Shown piece by piece: positions 53,625-63,875 of a stretch of 64,000 nucleotides of DNA (the stretch's first letter is position 1; every line of letters begins with the position of its first letter). A program made the translations under genes and the position numbers. The notes under the pieces are model-generated. The model was not told where the DNA came from. It worked only from the letters and a program-made list of their open reading frames with translations, and did not search any database. The stretch spans positions 1 to 64,000 of the forward strand of contig NZ_SNWE01000014.1 of assembly GCF_004362395.1 (NCBI RefSeq), given 5' to 3'. The DNA comes from Salegentibacter sp. 24 (GTDB lineage Bacteria > Bacteroidota > Bacteroidia > Flavobacteriales > Flavobacteriaceae).

Positions 53625-54098
53625 ATGTGGTATGAAAGTCTAAGTTTATGGATTGATATTTCGAAAATTATTGCACCGGTTGCACTGGGTTTACTTGTTT
53701 GGTTTTCTACTAGGAAATATAATCAGACTCAAATCAATCTTTCTAATGACAGACTTGAAAAAGAACTCTTTACCGAATTTAATAAGCGTTATGATAAGCT
53801 TAATGAATGGCTGGAGTTGGTAGTTGAATTTGAAAGTTTAGAGTATTTGCAAGAACATGAGGAATGTGACCTATTAAGGTATAAACTGAATGATTATTTC
53901 AACTTATGCGCCGAAGAATTTTACTGGTATAAGAAAGGTCGAATAAACCCTCTTATTTGGGTTAGTTGGAAGAAAGGGATGGATAGCTGGTTTGAAAATC
54001 ATTCAATCATCAGGGAAGCCTGGAAGGATGAAATAAGCAAATACGGGCGAACCGCTTTCTATATGGATGCTAACGATAGATTATTTAATTTAGAATAA
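53625..54098 (+). CDS. Single-pass membrane protein in the type I operon
   Basis: 157 residues. One N-terminal membrane helix (IIAPVALGLLVWFSTRKYN) followed by a helical cytoplasmic part (LEKELFTEFNKRYDKLNEWL). It resembles DUF4760-type proteins in layout. Overlaps its neighbours by stop/start bases, so it is co-translated with them. The role in restriction is unknown. Confidence 0.7.
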   Translation: MWYESLSLWIDISKIIAPVALGLLVWFSTRKYNQTQINLSNDRLEKELFTEFNKRYDKLNEWLELVVEFESLEYLQEHEECDLLRYKLNDYFNLCAEEFYWYKKGRINPLIWVSWKKGMDSWFENHSIIREAWKDEISKYGRTAFYMDANDRLFNLE

Positions 54099-54847
54099 TG
54101 AAATTGGATCAAAAGATTTTTGAACTGAATAATGTGTTAAGAGGTTACTTTAAAAAGAAACCACGGAAAACAAAGGTTCCTGCCAAAGACCTTATGCCGG
54201 AATTTATAAAGCATGGTATTTTTCCCAAAGACCACCGAAATGGGCTTCCTATTAGAAAATTGCTACGAGATCTTGATAAGAATAATGAATTAAATGCCAT
54301 TCCCTTTGCCTTTGCAGAAAGAGGTGATACGAATACCAATTGGTTTTTTGTGCGCTCGTCAAAGAGCTTAGATGGCCAGTCGTTTTCAAAACCAGCGAAA
54401 ATTCCCAAAACCAAGTCTTCAAAACCTGCAAAGCAGAACAGTGATGAATCTTATGTAATTGATCTTTGCGATGAAATTCTGGGACAAAAAGCGTCCCGGC
54501 AACATAAGTTTGATTTTCTAAAAGGAGACTCCGGTCGAAGATTACCGGTAGATGCATTTTATGAAAAATTAAACCTGGCCATAGAATACAGGGAACGTCA
54601 GCACTCTGAAGCTGTTTCTCATTTTGACAAACCTCATAAAATTACCGTGAGTGGCGTTCATAGAGGTGAGCAACGTAAGATTTATGATCAGCGAAGGAGA
54701 GATCTCTTACCCAAAAACGGAATCCACCTAATTGAAATAGATTATAATCAATTTGAATACGATGGCAGGAAGAGGATTGTGAGGGATAGAGAGAGGGATT
54801 TGGAAGTTGTCAATCAATTAATATCTAAGCAACGAATTAAATTTTAA
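54098..54847 (+). CDS. Nuclease-fold protein in the type I operon
   Basis: 249 residues. N-terminal helical part, then a basic linker (KIPKTKSSKPAKQN). The C-terminal ~120 residues carry RRLPVDAFYEKLNLAIEYRE with later Lys/Arg-rich helices, a pattern that suggests a PD-(D/E)XK-like or related nuclease fold (D in VDAF, E in IEYRE). The starting ATG overlaps the preceding stop. No exact family recognised. Confidence 0.6.
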   Translation: MKLDQKIFELNNVLRGYFKKKPRKTKVPAKDLMPEFIKHGIFPKDHRNGLPIRKLLRDLDKNNELNAIPFAFAERGDTNTNWFFVRSSKSLDGQSFSKPAKIPKTKSSKPAKQNSDESYVIDLCDEILGQKASRQHKFDFLKGDSGRRLPVDAFYEKLNLAIEYRERQHSEAVSHFDKPHKITVSGVHRGEQRKIYDQRRRDLLPKNGIHLIEIDYNQFEYDGRKRIVRDRERDLEVVNQLISKQRIKF

Positions 54848-54863
54848 AAATAAACCACAATCA

Positions 54864-56711
54864 ATGGAAGCAATCAGTAGTATCAGACAAACCATTCCAA
54901 CGGAAGAAGTTATCATTGAAAATGATATTTGTCCAAAAGTTTTGGAAGACATAATGGGGCCACACTACAAATTTTGCATACCATCATATCAAAGGGGATA
55001 TAGATGGAATGATAAGCAGGTGGTTGATTTACTTGATGATTTGTTTGATTTTATGCAAACCCATGGGACAAAAAATTACTGTTTGCAGCCTATCGTGGTA
55101 AAGTTAAACTCAAAAGAAAGGTGGGAAGTCATTGATGGGCAGCAGAGACTTACTACCATTTTTATTCTGTCGAAATTTTTGAAAAAAAATGATCCAGATT
55201 TTGAACCTTTTGCGATAGAATATGAAACAAAAAAAGGGAGCACCCTTATTTTAAATGAACTTCAGAATGAACTAAATTTTTCCAATATAGACCTCTTCCA
55301 CATCAGCAAGGCTTATGTAACAATTGAGAATTGGTTTAAGGATAAATTTGAAGAGCATAAAAAAGCAAAATTTACCTCCAAACTTTTTATTTTTCTTATG
55401 GAAAAGGTTGAGGTCATCTGGTATCAGATCAACGACAAAACGAATCCAATTGACGTTTTCACCCGACTTAATGTGGGGAAAATTCCACTTACAAACTCGG
55501 AATTAACTAAGGCTCTTTTTCTAAGTAGCGAGAATTTAGACATTATAAATGATTCAGAGATTGCATCAAGTGTTTATCACAAACAGCTAGAAATAGCCGG
55601 TGAATGGGATAGAATGGAATATAAATTACAAGATAACGATTTCTGGAGTTTTATAAATGATGACTTTTCTATATCAACTCGGATTGATTATTTACTGGAA
55701 TTATCTTCGAGAGCAATAAAACAAAATGACCAGGATAACTATTTTACATTTAGATATTATTACGATGGACTCAAGGTTCTTAAAAATAATAAAGATGAAG
55801 TTGAAAAATTAGCTAAATCCGGTAAAACAGTGGTTGATAATTACTGGCAGGACATAAAAGAATGTTTTTTAACTTTAAAAGAATGGCATTCTGATCCAAC
55901 ATATTATCACCTAATTGGTTATCTGATCCACAGCTGGATGCCTGTTTCTGAAATCTATGATGTGTATAGGTCTTCTAACAAAACAGATTTTGATAAATTT
56001 CTCAAAAGAAAAATCAGAGAATCCATTCATGATTGTAATTTGGAAGAATTAAAGTATGGTAGCAAAACTCAAAACGATAAAATCACACGTATTTTAATTC
56101 TATTTAACGTTATCAGCACCTTAAATATTCAAGATTCCAATATAAGATTTCCATTTTTAAAACTTAAAGACCCTAACGTAAATTGGAGTCTAGAACATAT
56201 CCACGCCCAAAATTCAGAGGAGATTAAGAAGTCTGACTATCAACAATGGCTAAAAAACCATAAAAAGGCTTTACAGCGTCTTGATTCAGATAATTATAGT
56301 GTTTTAATTGAAGAAATAGATGAGCTTTTAGAAAAAATAGAAGGTAAGGATAATGAATATGTAGATCTAAAGTTCGGAGATATTTTCCAGGCGATCATCA
56401 ATATTTTTACTATTGACGGTGACTTTGAAACAGAAATACATGATCTGAGCAATTTAGCTCTCTTAGATTCAGATTCTAATTCCTCTCTAAATAATTCCGT
56501 TTTTGATGTAAAAAGAAATAAAATTTTAAAAAGAGAACAAATGGGACATTATATACCAATAGGTACTCGTAATGTTTTCTTGAAATATTTTACTCCTTAT
56601 CCCAAAAATCTTATTTACTGGACGGAGGAAGATAGAAAAGCCTACACTGAAAACATTAAAAAAACTCTAAGTATTTATTTGCCTCAAAAAGAACTTTTAA
56701 ATGAAAAATAA
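54864..56711 (+). CDS. DUF262/DUF1524 protein (GmrSD-type)
   Basis: 615 residues. The DUF262 ParB-like domain shows IPSYQRGYRWNDKQV and the hallmark IDGQQRLTTIFIL. The C-terminal DUF1524-type His-Me nuclease region has WSLEHIHAQNSEE. GmrSD-type enzymes are nucleotide-dependent type IV nucleases that cut modified phage DNA (for example glucosylated hydroxymethylcytosine). It overlaps the next gene by 11 bases. Placed inside a type I operon it would widen the protection to modified phage genomes. Confidence 0.85.
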   Translation: MEAISSIRQTIPTEEVIIENDICPKVLEDIMGPHYKFCIPSYQRGYRWNDKQVVDLLDDLFDFMQTHGTKNYCLQPIVVKLNSKERWEVIDGQQRLTTIFILSKFLKKNDPDFEPFAIEYETKKGSTLILNELQNELNFSNIDLFHISKAYVTIENWFKDKFEEHKKAKFTSKLFIFLMEKVEVIWYQINDKTNPIDVFTRLNVGKIPLTNSELTKALFLSSENLDIINDSEIASSVYHKQLEIAGEWDRMEYKLQDNDFWSFINDDFSISTRIDYLLELSSRAIKQNDQDNYFTFRYYYDGLKVLKNNKDEVEKLAKSGKTVVDNYWQDIKECFLTLKEWHSDPTYYHLIGYLIHSWMPVSEIYDVYRSSNKTDFDKFLKRKIRESIHDCNLEELKYGSKTQNDKITRILILFNVISTLNIQDSNIRFPFLKLKDPNVNWSLEHIHAQNSEEIKKSDYQQWLKNHKKALQRLDSDNYSVLIEEIDELLEKIEGKDNEYVDLKFGDIFQAIINIFTIDGDFETEIHDLSNLALLDSDSNSSLNNSVFDVKRNKILKREQMGHYIPIGTRNVFLKYFTPYPKNLIYWTEEDRKAYTENIKKTLSIYLPQKELLNEK

Positions 56712-59010
56712 ACAAACCCTTTGGACTCTTTTAAACAATCAGGCGAATCCAAAAGGTATTGAGATACCTATGATTCAGAGAGATTATGCTCAGGGAAGGG
56801 AGAATAAAGTAGTTTCTAATTTAAGAAAAACATTCTTAAAAGATATTAGAAAAAAAACGGAGGCTTATTTGAATGGGGAAATTTCACAGAAAATAGAATT
56901 AGATTTTATTTACGGCAGTCTGGAAAACAGTAAATTTATACCGCTTGATGGACAGCAAAGGCTTACAACTCTATATCTCTTAAATTTTTATTTATCTATC
57001 AGAGATCGCAATTGGGCAAGTGAATCACATGTCTTCAAAAAATTCACCTATCAAACTAGAACTAGTTCTAAAGATTTTTGCAGCCATTTAACCGATAGAA
57101 AAACCTTTGAAACTCTGGAGGCTGCTTTCTTACTTAGCGAGGATAAACAAAGTTTAAATTTAAGCAAAATAATAAAAGATCAACATTGGTACTTTTTAGC
57201 ATGGAATCATGACCCTACTATACAGTCTATGTTGGTCATGTTAGATGAAATACATCGAGAATTTTTTGCTTCTAAAATAACTTTTGAAAAGCTTATCGAT
57301 GCAAATGAAGAATTGATTTCCTTCTATCAATTAAATATAGAAACTTACGGGCTTTCGGATAGTCTTTATATAAAAATGAATGCACGAGGGAAAGTTCTCT
57401 CTGATTTCGAAAACTTCAAAGCAAAATTCCAAAATTGTTTCAGAGAGAAGCACCCAGCTCTAATAAAAGAATTTTCAGATAAAATTGATGGTATCTGGTG
57501 TGATATGATGTGGGATTTCACAAAGCCTACAGAATTGGATGGAACGATGGAAAAATCAAATCTTGTTGACGTTCCGCTTTTAAATTTCATCCAGTTCGTT
57601 TCTGAAATGTTATACTATCATTCAGGAGTGGATAGTGAACAGGATTTCCATTTTGATTTTGAACTGATCGAGAAAGTATACCAGCTGGAGGATAATCTAA
57701 GATTTTTAATTGATTCTTTTGACTTGTTTTACAACCTTGGGATAAAGGATCATTTGAAAAAAATTGATTTAACTTTTGAAATGATTTTTTCTGACAGCTA
57801 TGTTCCTGGTAAGGTGTCTTTATTCGAACCTAACGTTAATTTATTTAGGAGGTGTATATTCAAAACTTCATTCGATATACGAGAAAAGCTAATGCTTTAT
57901 TCTCTCTTGTTGTATGGAACAAAACAAAACTCTTCTATAGAAGTTACTACCAATTTAAAGGATTATTTACGCATTTGTCGTAACTATATTTTTAATATTA
58001 ATCAGTTTCAGAAAGACACCGTTGGATCTAATCTCAGAAAAGAAAACTATGCTGCAATCTGTAAAACTTTGGAAGAATTTTATGAGGAGAAAGATGTGTA
58101 CACTAAATTATTATCCGAAAATTTTGAAGTAAATTTTTACAAACTCTATGTGAAGCACGAAAAGGAAAAAGCTCTCCTTTTTAATTCTAAACCAGAATTA
58201 AAAGAACTCATTCATAAGTTAGAAGATCACAACCATCTAAAAGGAGCTCTGTACAATTTGCCTATCAATGACACAATTGAAAACATCCAAGCACTCGTAG
58301 ACAATTTTTATGAAATTTGGGAAGAAAGATTCGATGGCCAAATTGCTAGGGCACTTCTGGCGATAGGCGATTATTCTATTCATGTGGGAGGATCCAACCT
58401 TGGAGGCATACATTTCTTTGGAAAAAAAGATAAATGGAACAGAATTTTGGTAGCCAGGGATAAAAATAGTGGGTATAACGAAAAAATAAAAAATGTACTT
58501 GATCAATTTTTTAAAGAAATAAGAAGTATAGAAGGATCAATGGTTCAGAGGTTTACAACTTTAAAACGTAAAGCTAATGTGAATGAATTATGGAGAAAGT
58601 TGTTCATAGATAATTCAATTATTTGGAAAGGTGGGTCCAACAACTTCTCATTTTACTCGGATGAAGATAATGACCTTCGTATTGAGAAGTTAAATGGGAC
58701 TAATGTTCTTGGTATTCATAAAAATGCGATCCTGGAAATTATTTTTAATAAAATAACAGAGCAGGGGATTGAAATAGAATTTAAAGAAGCACGATATTCT
58801 GAACAAAGTTATCTTCTGTTGAAAACAACTATAAGAGTATATGCTCACAGAGGAGCTTTTCAATTCGAGAATATTGATATAAAAAATGATCACTCTCATC
58901 TGTTAAATCAATTTTCTGTGGTAGAACTTACCCCAACTTCATATAAACTAATAATTGGAAATAATGATAATTTAGAAACAGTACTGAATTTTATAAACAA
59001 GATTTTATAA
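56701..59010 (+). CDS. DUF262-domain protein, second and larger
   Basis: 769 residues. DUF262 signature IEIPMIQRDYAQGRENKVVS, then LDGQQRLTTLYLLNF and YIKMNARGKVLSDFENFKAK. No clear DUF1524 EHIxPQ motif is seen in the C-terminal half, which is otherwise unrecognised. It differs from its upstream neighbour, so the pair may work as unequal subunits. It overlaps both neighbours (hsdR at TAATG), indicating a single translation unit. Confidence 0.82.
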   Translation: MKNKQTLWTLLNNQANPKGIEIPMIQRDYAQGRENKVVSNLRKTFLKDIRKKTEAYLNGEISQKIELDFIYGSLENSKFIPLDGQQRLTTLYLLNFYLSIRDRNWASESHVFKKFTYQTRTSSKDFCSHLTDRKTFETLEAAFLLSEDKQSLNLSKIIKDQHWYFLAWNHDPTIQSMLVMLDEIHREFFASKITFEKLIDANEELISFYQLNIETYGLSDSLYIKMNARGKVLSDFENFKAKFQNCFREKHPALIKEFSDKIDGIWCDMMWDFTKPTELDGTMEKSNLVDVPLLNFIQFVSEMLYYHSGVDSEQDFHFDFELIEKVYQLEDNLRFLIDSFDLFYNLGIKDHLKKIDLTFEMIFSDSYVPGKVSLFEPNVNLFRRCIFKTSFDIREKLMLYSLLLYGTKQNSSIEVTTNLKDYLRICRNYIFNINQFQKDTVGSNLRKENYAAICKTLEEFYEEKDVYTKLLSENFEVNFYKLYVKHEKEKALLFNSKPELKELIHKLEDHNHLKGALYNLPINDTIENIQALVDNFYEIWEERFDGQIARALLAIGDYSIHVGGSNLGGIHFFGKKDKWNRILVARDKNSGYNEKIKNVLDQFFKEIRSIEGSMVQRFTTLKRKANVNELWRKLFIDNSIIWKGGSNNFSFYSDEDNDLRIEKLNGTNVLGIHKNAILEIIFNKITEQGIEIEFKEARYSEQSYLLLKTTIRVYAHRGAFQFENIDIKNDHSHLLNQFSVVELTPTSYKLIIGNNDNLETVLNFINKIL

Positions 59011-62000
59011 TGCATTCAATAGGCAAGCCCGAACGCGAATCCCAGAACCGTATTATCCAGCTTTTTCAAAATGAGCTGGAATATGTATATCTAGGGAACT
59101 GGCAGGATGAAGAAAGAAGCCTTCCTTTAGAAGAAGGTCTTCTTTTAAATTATCTTTTAGGAGCAGGATACACACAAAACCTTGCTTTAAAGGCTATTGC
59201 TAAGCTATATTCGGCAGTTTCTAATATTTCACAGGGTTTATACGATGCAAATAAGGAAGTTTATAAATTGCTCCGATACGGCATTCAGGTAAGAGCTGAA
59301 TTAGGAAAGCCTAAAGAAACGGTTTGGTTGATAGACTGGAAAAATCCTGATGGTAATGATTTCGCGATCGCCGAAGAAGTAACTGTAAAAGGAAAGTACG
59401 ATAAGCGGCCGGATGTAGTAATCTATGTTAATGGGATTGCTGTAAGTGTTCTTGAACTTAAAAGTAGCCGTAAAGGTTTGGAATTTGGAATCAGGCAAAA
59501 TCTGGATAACCAGAAAAATGAATTTATTCCAAAGTTTTTCACCACACAACAGTTAGTTCTTGCAGGAAATGACACGCAAGGGTTGAGGTATGGCACCATA
59601 GGAACTCCGGAAAAATATTATTTAAACTGGAAGGAAGAATCCACGAGAAATTTTGATTACAGCATAGATAAATACCTATTTCTACTTTTTCAAAAAGATC
59701 GTTTTCTGGAGCTAATTCATGATTTTGTAGTATTTGATAAAGGCGTGAAAAAACTATGCCGTCCAAACCAGTTTTTTGGAATTAAAGCCGGCCAGCAGAA
59801 AATAAAAGAAAGAGAGGGTGGTATTTTCTGGCATACTCAGGGAAGTGGTAAGAGCTTAACTATGGTGTGGCTTACGAAATGGATAAGAGAGAACATTGAA
59901 AACAGTCGTGTTCTCATTATTACAGACCGTGAGGAACTCGACGATCAGATCGAAAAACTTTTTATTGGTGTAGATGAATCTATTTATCGAACCAAAAGCG
60001 GAAAAAATCTTATTAGTACACTCAACAATCATTCGCCCTGGCTTATCTGTAGCCTGGTACATAAATTTGGGAGAAACTCAGAAGAAGGGGATTACATCTC
60101 ATATATTCAGGAAATCAAAAAGAATTTGAGTAGTGATTTCAGGCCTAAAGGGGATGTTTTCGTATTTGTAGATGAGTGTCACCGTACCCAATCTGGCAAA
60201 CTACATGATGCAATGAAAACCATTTTGCCAGATGCTTTATTCTTTGGATTTACCGGTACTCCCCTACTAAAAAAAGATAAGCAAAAAAGCATAGAAGTAT
60301 TTGGTCCTTATGTAGGTGATCCTTACAAATTCGATGAAGCTGTAAAAGATGGAGTGGTATTGGATTTACTATATGAAGCGAGAGATGTAACCCAGTTTAT
60401 AACGGACCAACAGAGTATTGACGAATGGTTTGAAGCCGAAACAAAAGGTCTAACCGATGTTGCTAAAACTCAACTTAAACAGAAATGGGGTACTATGCAA
60501 AAAGTTCTGGGTTCTAAATCTAGGCTTGAAAAAATTGTTTTCGATATTGTAAAAGACTTTAAAATTAAACCACGTTTATCCAGTGGTGAAGGAAGTGCAA
60601 TGTTGGTTTCCGGAAGCATCTATCAGGCCTGTAAATATTACGAACTCTTCCAGAATGCAGGATTCAAAGAATGTGCAATAATCACTTCGTATGAACCTCA
60701 TCATTCTGATATCAAGGGAGAGGAAACCGGAGAGGGTATTACCGACAACCTTGAAAAATATGCGGTTTATACCAAAATGTTGAATGGTAAAACTACTGAG
60801 GATTTTGAAACGGAAGTAAAAGAAAAATTTAAAAACGAACCGGCAAAAATGAAGTTACTTATCGTTGTTGATAAGCTTCTAACCGGTTTTGATGCCCCGT
60901 CGGCCACGTATTTGTATATCGATAAGAAGATGCAGGACCATGGATTATTTCAAGCAATTTGCAGGGTAAACCGGGGTGACACCGATGACAAGGATTATGG
61001 TTATATCATTGATTATAAAGATCTTTTTGAGAGCCTGAAAAGCTCGATTACAGATTATACTTCGGGCGCTTTTGACGAATACGATGTTGAAGACGTAAAA
61101 GGATTATTAAAAGATCGGTTTGACGAAGGAAGGGAAAAATTGGAAACCGCTTTGGAAAAAGTTAGGGCTATTTGTGAACCTGTACACCCTAAAGATGAAC
61201 CTTCATTTATTAGGTATTTCTGTGGAAACACAGAGCATAAAAATGAACTAAAAGAAACCGAACAAAAAAGGTTGAGCCTTTATAAAGCTACTGTAAGTTT
61301 GATAAGAGCCTATGCTAATCTTGCAAATGAAATGTTTAAAGCCGGTTATACTGAAGCCGAAGCAAAAAGCATAAAGGACGAGGTAAAATATTATACCGAT
61401 TTGCGAGATACTATTAAGCAGGCAAGTGGCGAACAGGTAGATTTCAAAAGATTTGAACCCGGAATGCGACAATTAATGGATATGTATCTGGATGCTCAAA
61501 GCAGCCGGAGAATATCAGATTTTGAAAATAGATCTTTGGTAGATCTTATTGAAAAACTTAGTGAGCCTGAAGAAGGTTATCAAAAACAGAAATCGAAAGA
61601 AGCCGTTGCTGAAACAATTGAGAACAATGTTAGAAAAGTAATTATTGAAGAATCCCAAACTAATCCTAAGTACTATAATAAAATGTCTTTACTGCTGGAT
61701 GAGTTAATCCTACAGCGAAAGACTGAAACGATGTCTTATCAGCAATATTTAGAAGAAATAAAACGGCTTGCATATAATCTAACTTCCCCAACTAAAACTA
61801 ATAATTATCCTTCAACACTATCCACTCCAGCCCAGAGGGCGCTATATGACAATTTGGAAGAAAACGAAATGCTTGCACTTGCTCTAGACAGCGTAATACA
61901 AAACAGCAAATTAGATGATTGGAGAGATGGAGGTATTAGGGAACGCAAGCTAAAATTAGCTGTTGACGAATTGATAAAGGATGATGAAAAGACCGAGAAG

Positions 62001-62036
62001 CTGATGGATATTATCAAAGCACAAAAGGAATACTAA
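59010..62036 (+). CDS. hsdR: Type I restriction-modification endonuclease subunit HsdR
   Basis: 1008 residues. N-terminal PD-(D/E)XK nuclease with RPDVVIYVNGIAVSVLELKS (D, E-x-K). SF2 translocase: Walker A WHTQGSGKSL, DECHRTQSG, GFTGTPLL, later VDKLLTGFDAPS and AICRVNRGD. C-terminal helical domain contacts the HsdM/HsdS core. Full length with no disruption, so restriction should be active. One base before the metallopeptidase gene. Confidence 0.95.
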   Translation: MHSIGKPERESQNRIIQLFQNELEYVYLGNWQDEERSLPLEEGLLLNYLLGAGYTQNLALKAIAKLYSAVSNISQGLYDANKEVYKLLRYGIQVRAELGKPKETVWLIDWKNPDGNDFAIAEEVTVKGKYDKRPDVVIYVNGIAVSVLELKSSRKGLEFGIRQNLDNQKNEFIPKFFTTQQLVLAGNDTQGLRYGTIGTPEKYYLNWKEESTRNFDYSIDKYLFLLFQKDRFLELIHDFVVFDKGVKKLCRPNQFFGIKAGQQKIKEREGGIFWHTQGSGKSLTMVWLTKWIRENIENSRVLIITDREELDDQIEKLFIGVDESIYRTKSGKNLISTLNNHSPWLICSLVHKFGRNSEEGDYISYIQEIKKNLSSDFRPKGDVFVFVDECHRTQSGKLHDAMKTILPDALFFGFTGTPLLKKDKQKSIEVFGPYVGDPYKFDEAVKDGVVLDLLYEARDVTQFITDQQSIDEWFEAETKGLTDVAKTQLKQKWGTMQKVLGSKSRLEKIVFDIVKDFKIKPRLSSGEGSAMLVSGSIYQACKYYELFQNAGFKECAIITSYEPHHSDIKGEETGEGITDNLEKYAVYTKMLNGKTTEDFETEVKEKFKNEPAKMKLLIVVDKLLTGFDAPSATYLYIDKKMQDHGLFQAICRVNRGDTDDKDYGYIIDYKDLFESLKSSITDYTSGAFDEYDVEDVKGLLKDRFDEGREKLETALEKVRAICEPVHPKDEPSFIRYFCGNTEHKNELKETEQKRLSLYKATVSLIRAYANLANEMFKAGYTEAEAKSIKDEVKYYTDLRDTIKQASGEQVDFKRFEPGMRQLMDMYLDAQSSRRISDFENRSLVDLIEKLSEPEEGYQKQKSKEAVAETIENNVRKVIIEESQTNPKYYNKMSLLLDELILQRKTETMSYQQYLEEIKRLAYNLTSPTKTNNYPSTLSTPAQRALYDNLEENEMLALALDSVIQNSKLDDWRDGGIRERKLKLAVDELIKDDEKTEKLMDIIKAQKEY

Positions 62037-62037
62037 A

Positions 62038-62754
62038 GTGGAAAATATACAAATAGGAAGTATCACAGTTGACGTTGTTCGGAAGGATATAAAAAACATG
62101 CATTTAGCAGTCTATCCACCACAGGGAAGGGTTCGCTTATCCGCTCCCAGAACAACTGATAGTGAGGTATTGCGATTGTTTGCTATTTCTAAACTAGGAT
62201 GGATCAAAAAACAAGTAAAAAGTTTTAAAGAACAGCCGAGGGAAACACCTCGCCAATATGTGTCTGGAGAAAGTCATTACTTCCAGGGAAAAAGATTTTT
62301 ACTGGAAATTATAGAAACTGATAAGCAACAATTCGTTGAGCTGAAAGGCACAAAAAAAATATTAATCCACTGCAAAAAAAATTCCTCTAAGGAAAAAAGA
62401 TCTATTCTACTCAAAGAGTGGTACAGGGAACAACTTAAGAAACAGGTTCCAGAATTAATTAAAAAATGGGAAAAGAAAATTGGAGTAAAATCTGAAGAAT
62501 GGCGGGTTAAACAGATGAAAACCAAATGGGGCGCTTGTAATATTGAAGTGAAACGTATCTGGTTGAATTTGGAACTTGCAAAAAAACCACCGATTTGTTT
62601 AGAATATATTATTGCACACGAGTTAGTACATCTTTTGGAACGAAACCATAATGATCGGTTTGTAGCCTATTTAGATGAATACATGTCGAAGTGGCGGCTG
62701 TATCGTGATGAACTAAATAGTTTGCCAATTGCACATAGTGATTGGGGGTATTAG
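62038..62754 (+). CDS. YgjP/SprT-like zinc metallopeptidase (M48-like)
   Basis: 238 residues from a GTG start one base after hsdR. Zinc site HELVHLLERNH (HExxH with a third His) in the C-terminal part, with KTKWGACN typical of the family. YgjP-type proteins are very often the last gene of type I restriction-modification operons, perhaps to control HsdR or damaged complexes; the exact function is not known. Confidence 0.88.
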   Translation: MENIQIGSITVDVVRKDIKNMHLAVYPPQGRVRLSAPRTTDSEVLRLFAISKLGWIKKQVKSFKEQPRETPRQYVSGESHYFQGKRFLLEIIETDKQQFVELKGTKKILIHCKKNSSKEKRSILLKEWYREQLKKQVPELIKKWEKKIGVKSEEWRVKQMKTKWGACNIEVKRIWLNLELAKKPPICLEYIIAHELVHLLERNHNDRFVAYLDEYMSKWRLYRDELNSLPIAHSDWGY

Positions 62755-62886
62755 ACAAATCTTATTCGGTTTACTGTATGAAAGGAATTATTGTATGTAG
62801 GATCCATATCTGGTATTTAATGAGAAGAATTAACTAAAATATTACCCCTGCTTTAGAATATTAAGAAACAAAAACAGCTAGATAAT

Positions 62887-63837
62887 ATGAGAGCTTTTAT
62901 ATCTTACAGTCACTTCGACGAAAATCATCTTAATCATTTACATAAACACCTACGCCAATTACAACGAGATGGAATAATTTCCACCTGGACAGATAATGAA
63001 ATCCCTGCAGGTGGTAAAATTGATGATGTAGTTATTGAAACCTTAAAAAATACTGATTTGTTCATTGCACTTCTTAGTCCCGACTATATCAATTCTAATT
63101 ACTGTTATGAAAAAGAATTTGAAAAGGCTTTGAAAATGCAGGAGAGAGAAGAAATTATTATTGTACCCATTATTGCAGAGCCGTGTGATTGGCTCAATAC
63201 CCCATTCCAAAAATTTAAAGCGCTCCCTAAAGATGGTAAACCTATTTCCGAATGGAGTAATACTAATACCGCGTACTTGAATATAATTCAAAACTTGAGG
63301 AGCTTGTTATCAGGTCCAGATCAAAACCAATCCCTTCAACCAGGGAACAAAAAGGCTCCGTCCAGAAATTATAAAATTCAAAAAGATTTTGATTCCATAC
63401 AGAAAATGGATTTTTTGGAAGAAACTTTTGATAAAATAAAAATCCATCTTAAGGAAAACATTCAGGAGTTAGATTTTTTGGATAATATACAAGCCAAAGT
63501 TACTGTAGAAGAAAAGAACAAATTTGAAGCCATTTTGGTCAACAGAAATAAGATTAATAGCGAATCTCTGCTCTTAATTACCACAGATGAAAAATCAGCT
63601 ATTCCACGAATCAACTTTAACAATCCAGCATACATTATTTCATACTCTACTGGCGAAGATAGGCCTCGACATTTGAAGAATACATTTAGTCTTGCCAATG
63701 ACGAATATGATTTGTTTTGGGAGAACAATTCTGAATACTCTTTTTCGTATGGTCAAAATAAGGAAAGATTTTCAGCGAAGGATATTGTTGATGAAATCTG
63801 GAATGAGTGGCTAAAAAGTGTAGGGATCGAGTTTTAA
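62887..63837 (+). CDS. TIR-domain protein
   Basis: 316 residues. TIR domain at 1-145: RAFISYSHFDENH at the start, ALLSPDYINSNYCYEKEF with the candidate catalytic Glu75, and IIIVPIIAEPCDW. TIR domains of this bacterial type cleave NAD or make cyclic ADP-ribose signals in immunity. Residues about 150-316 form an unrecognised C-terminal domain with FEAILVNRNKINSESLLLIT. It lies 130 bases after the metallopeptidase, in the same direction. No partner sensor such as SIR2/ThsA is visible. Confidence 0.85.
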   Translation: MRAFISYSHFDENHLNHLHKHLRQLQRDGIISTWTDNEIPAGGKIDDVVIETLKNTDLFIALLSPDYINSNYCYEKEFEKALKMQEREEIIIVPIIAEPCDWLNTPFQKFKALPKDGKPISEWSNTNTAYLNIIQNLRSLLSGPDQNQSLQPGNKKAPSRNYKIQKDFDSIQKMDFLEETFDKIKIHLKENIQELDFLDNIQAKVTVEEKNKFEAILVNRNKINSESLLLITTDEKSAIPRINFNNPAYIISYSTGEDRPRHLKNTFSLANDEYDLFWENNSEYSFSYGQNKERFSAKDIVDEIWNEWLKSVGIEF

Positions 63838-63875
63838 AAATATTTATTTAGCTCTTTTTTAAAATGAAGATATAT

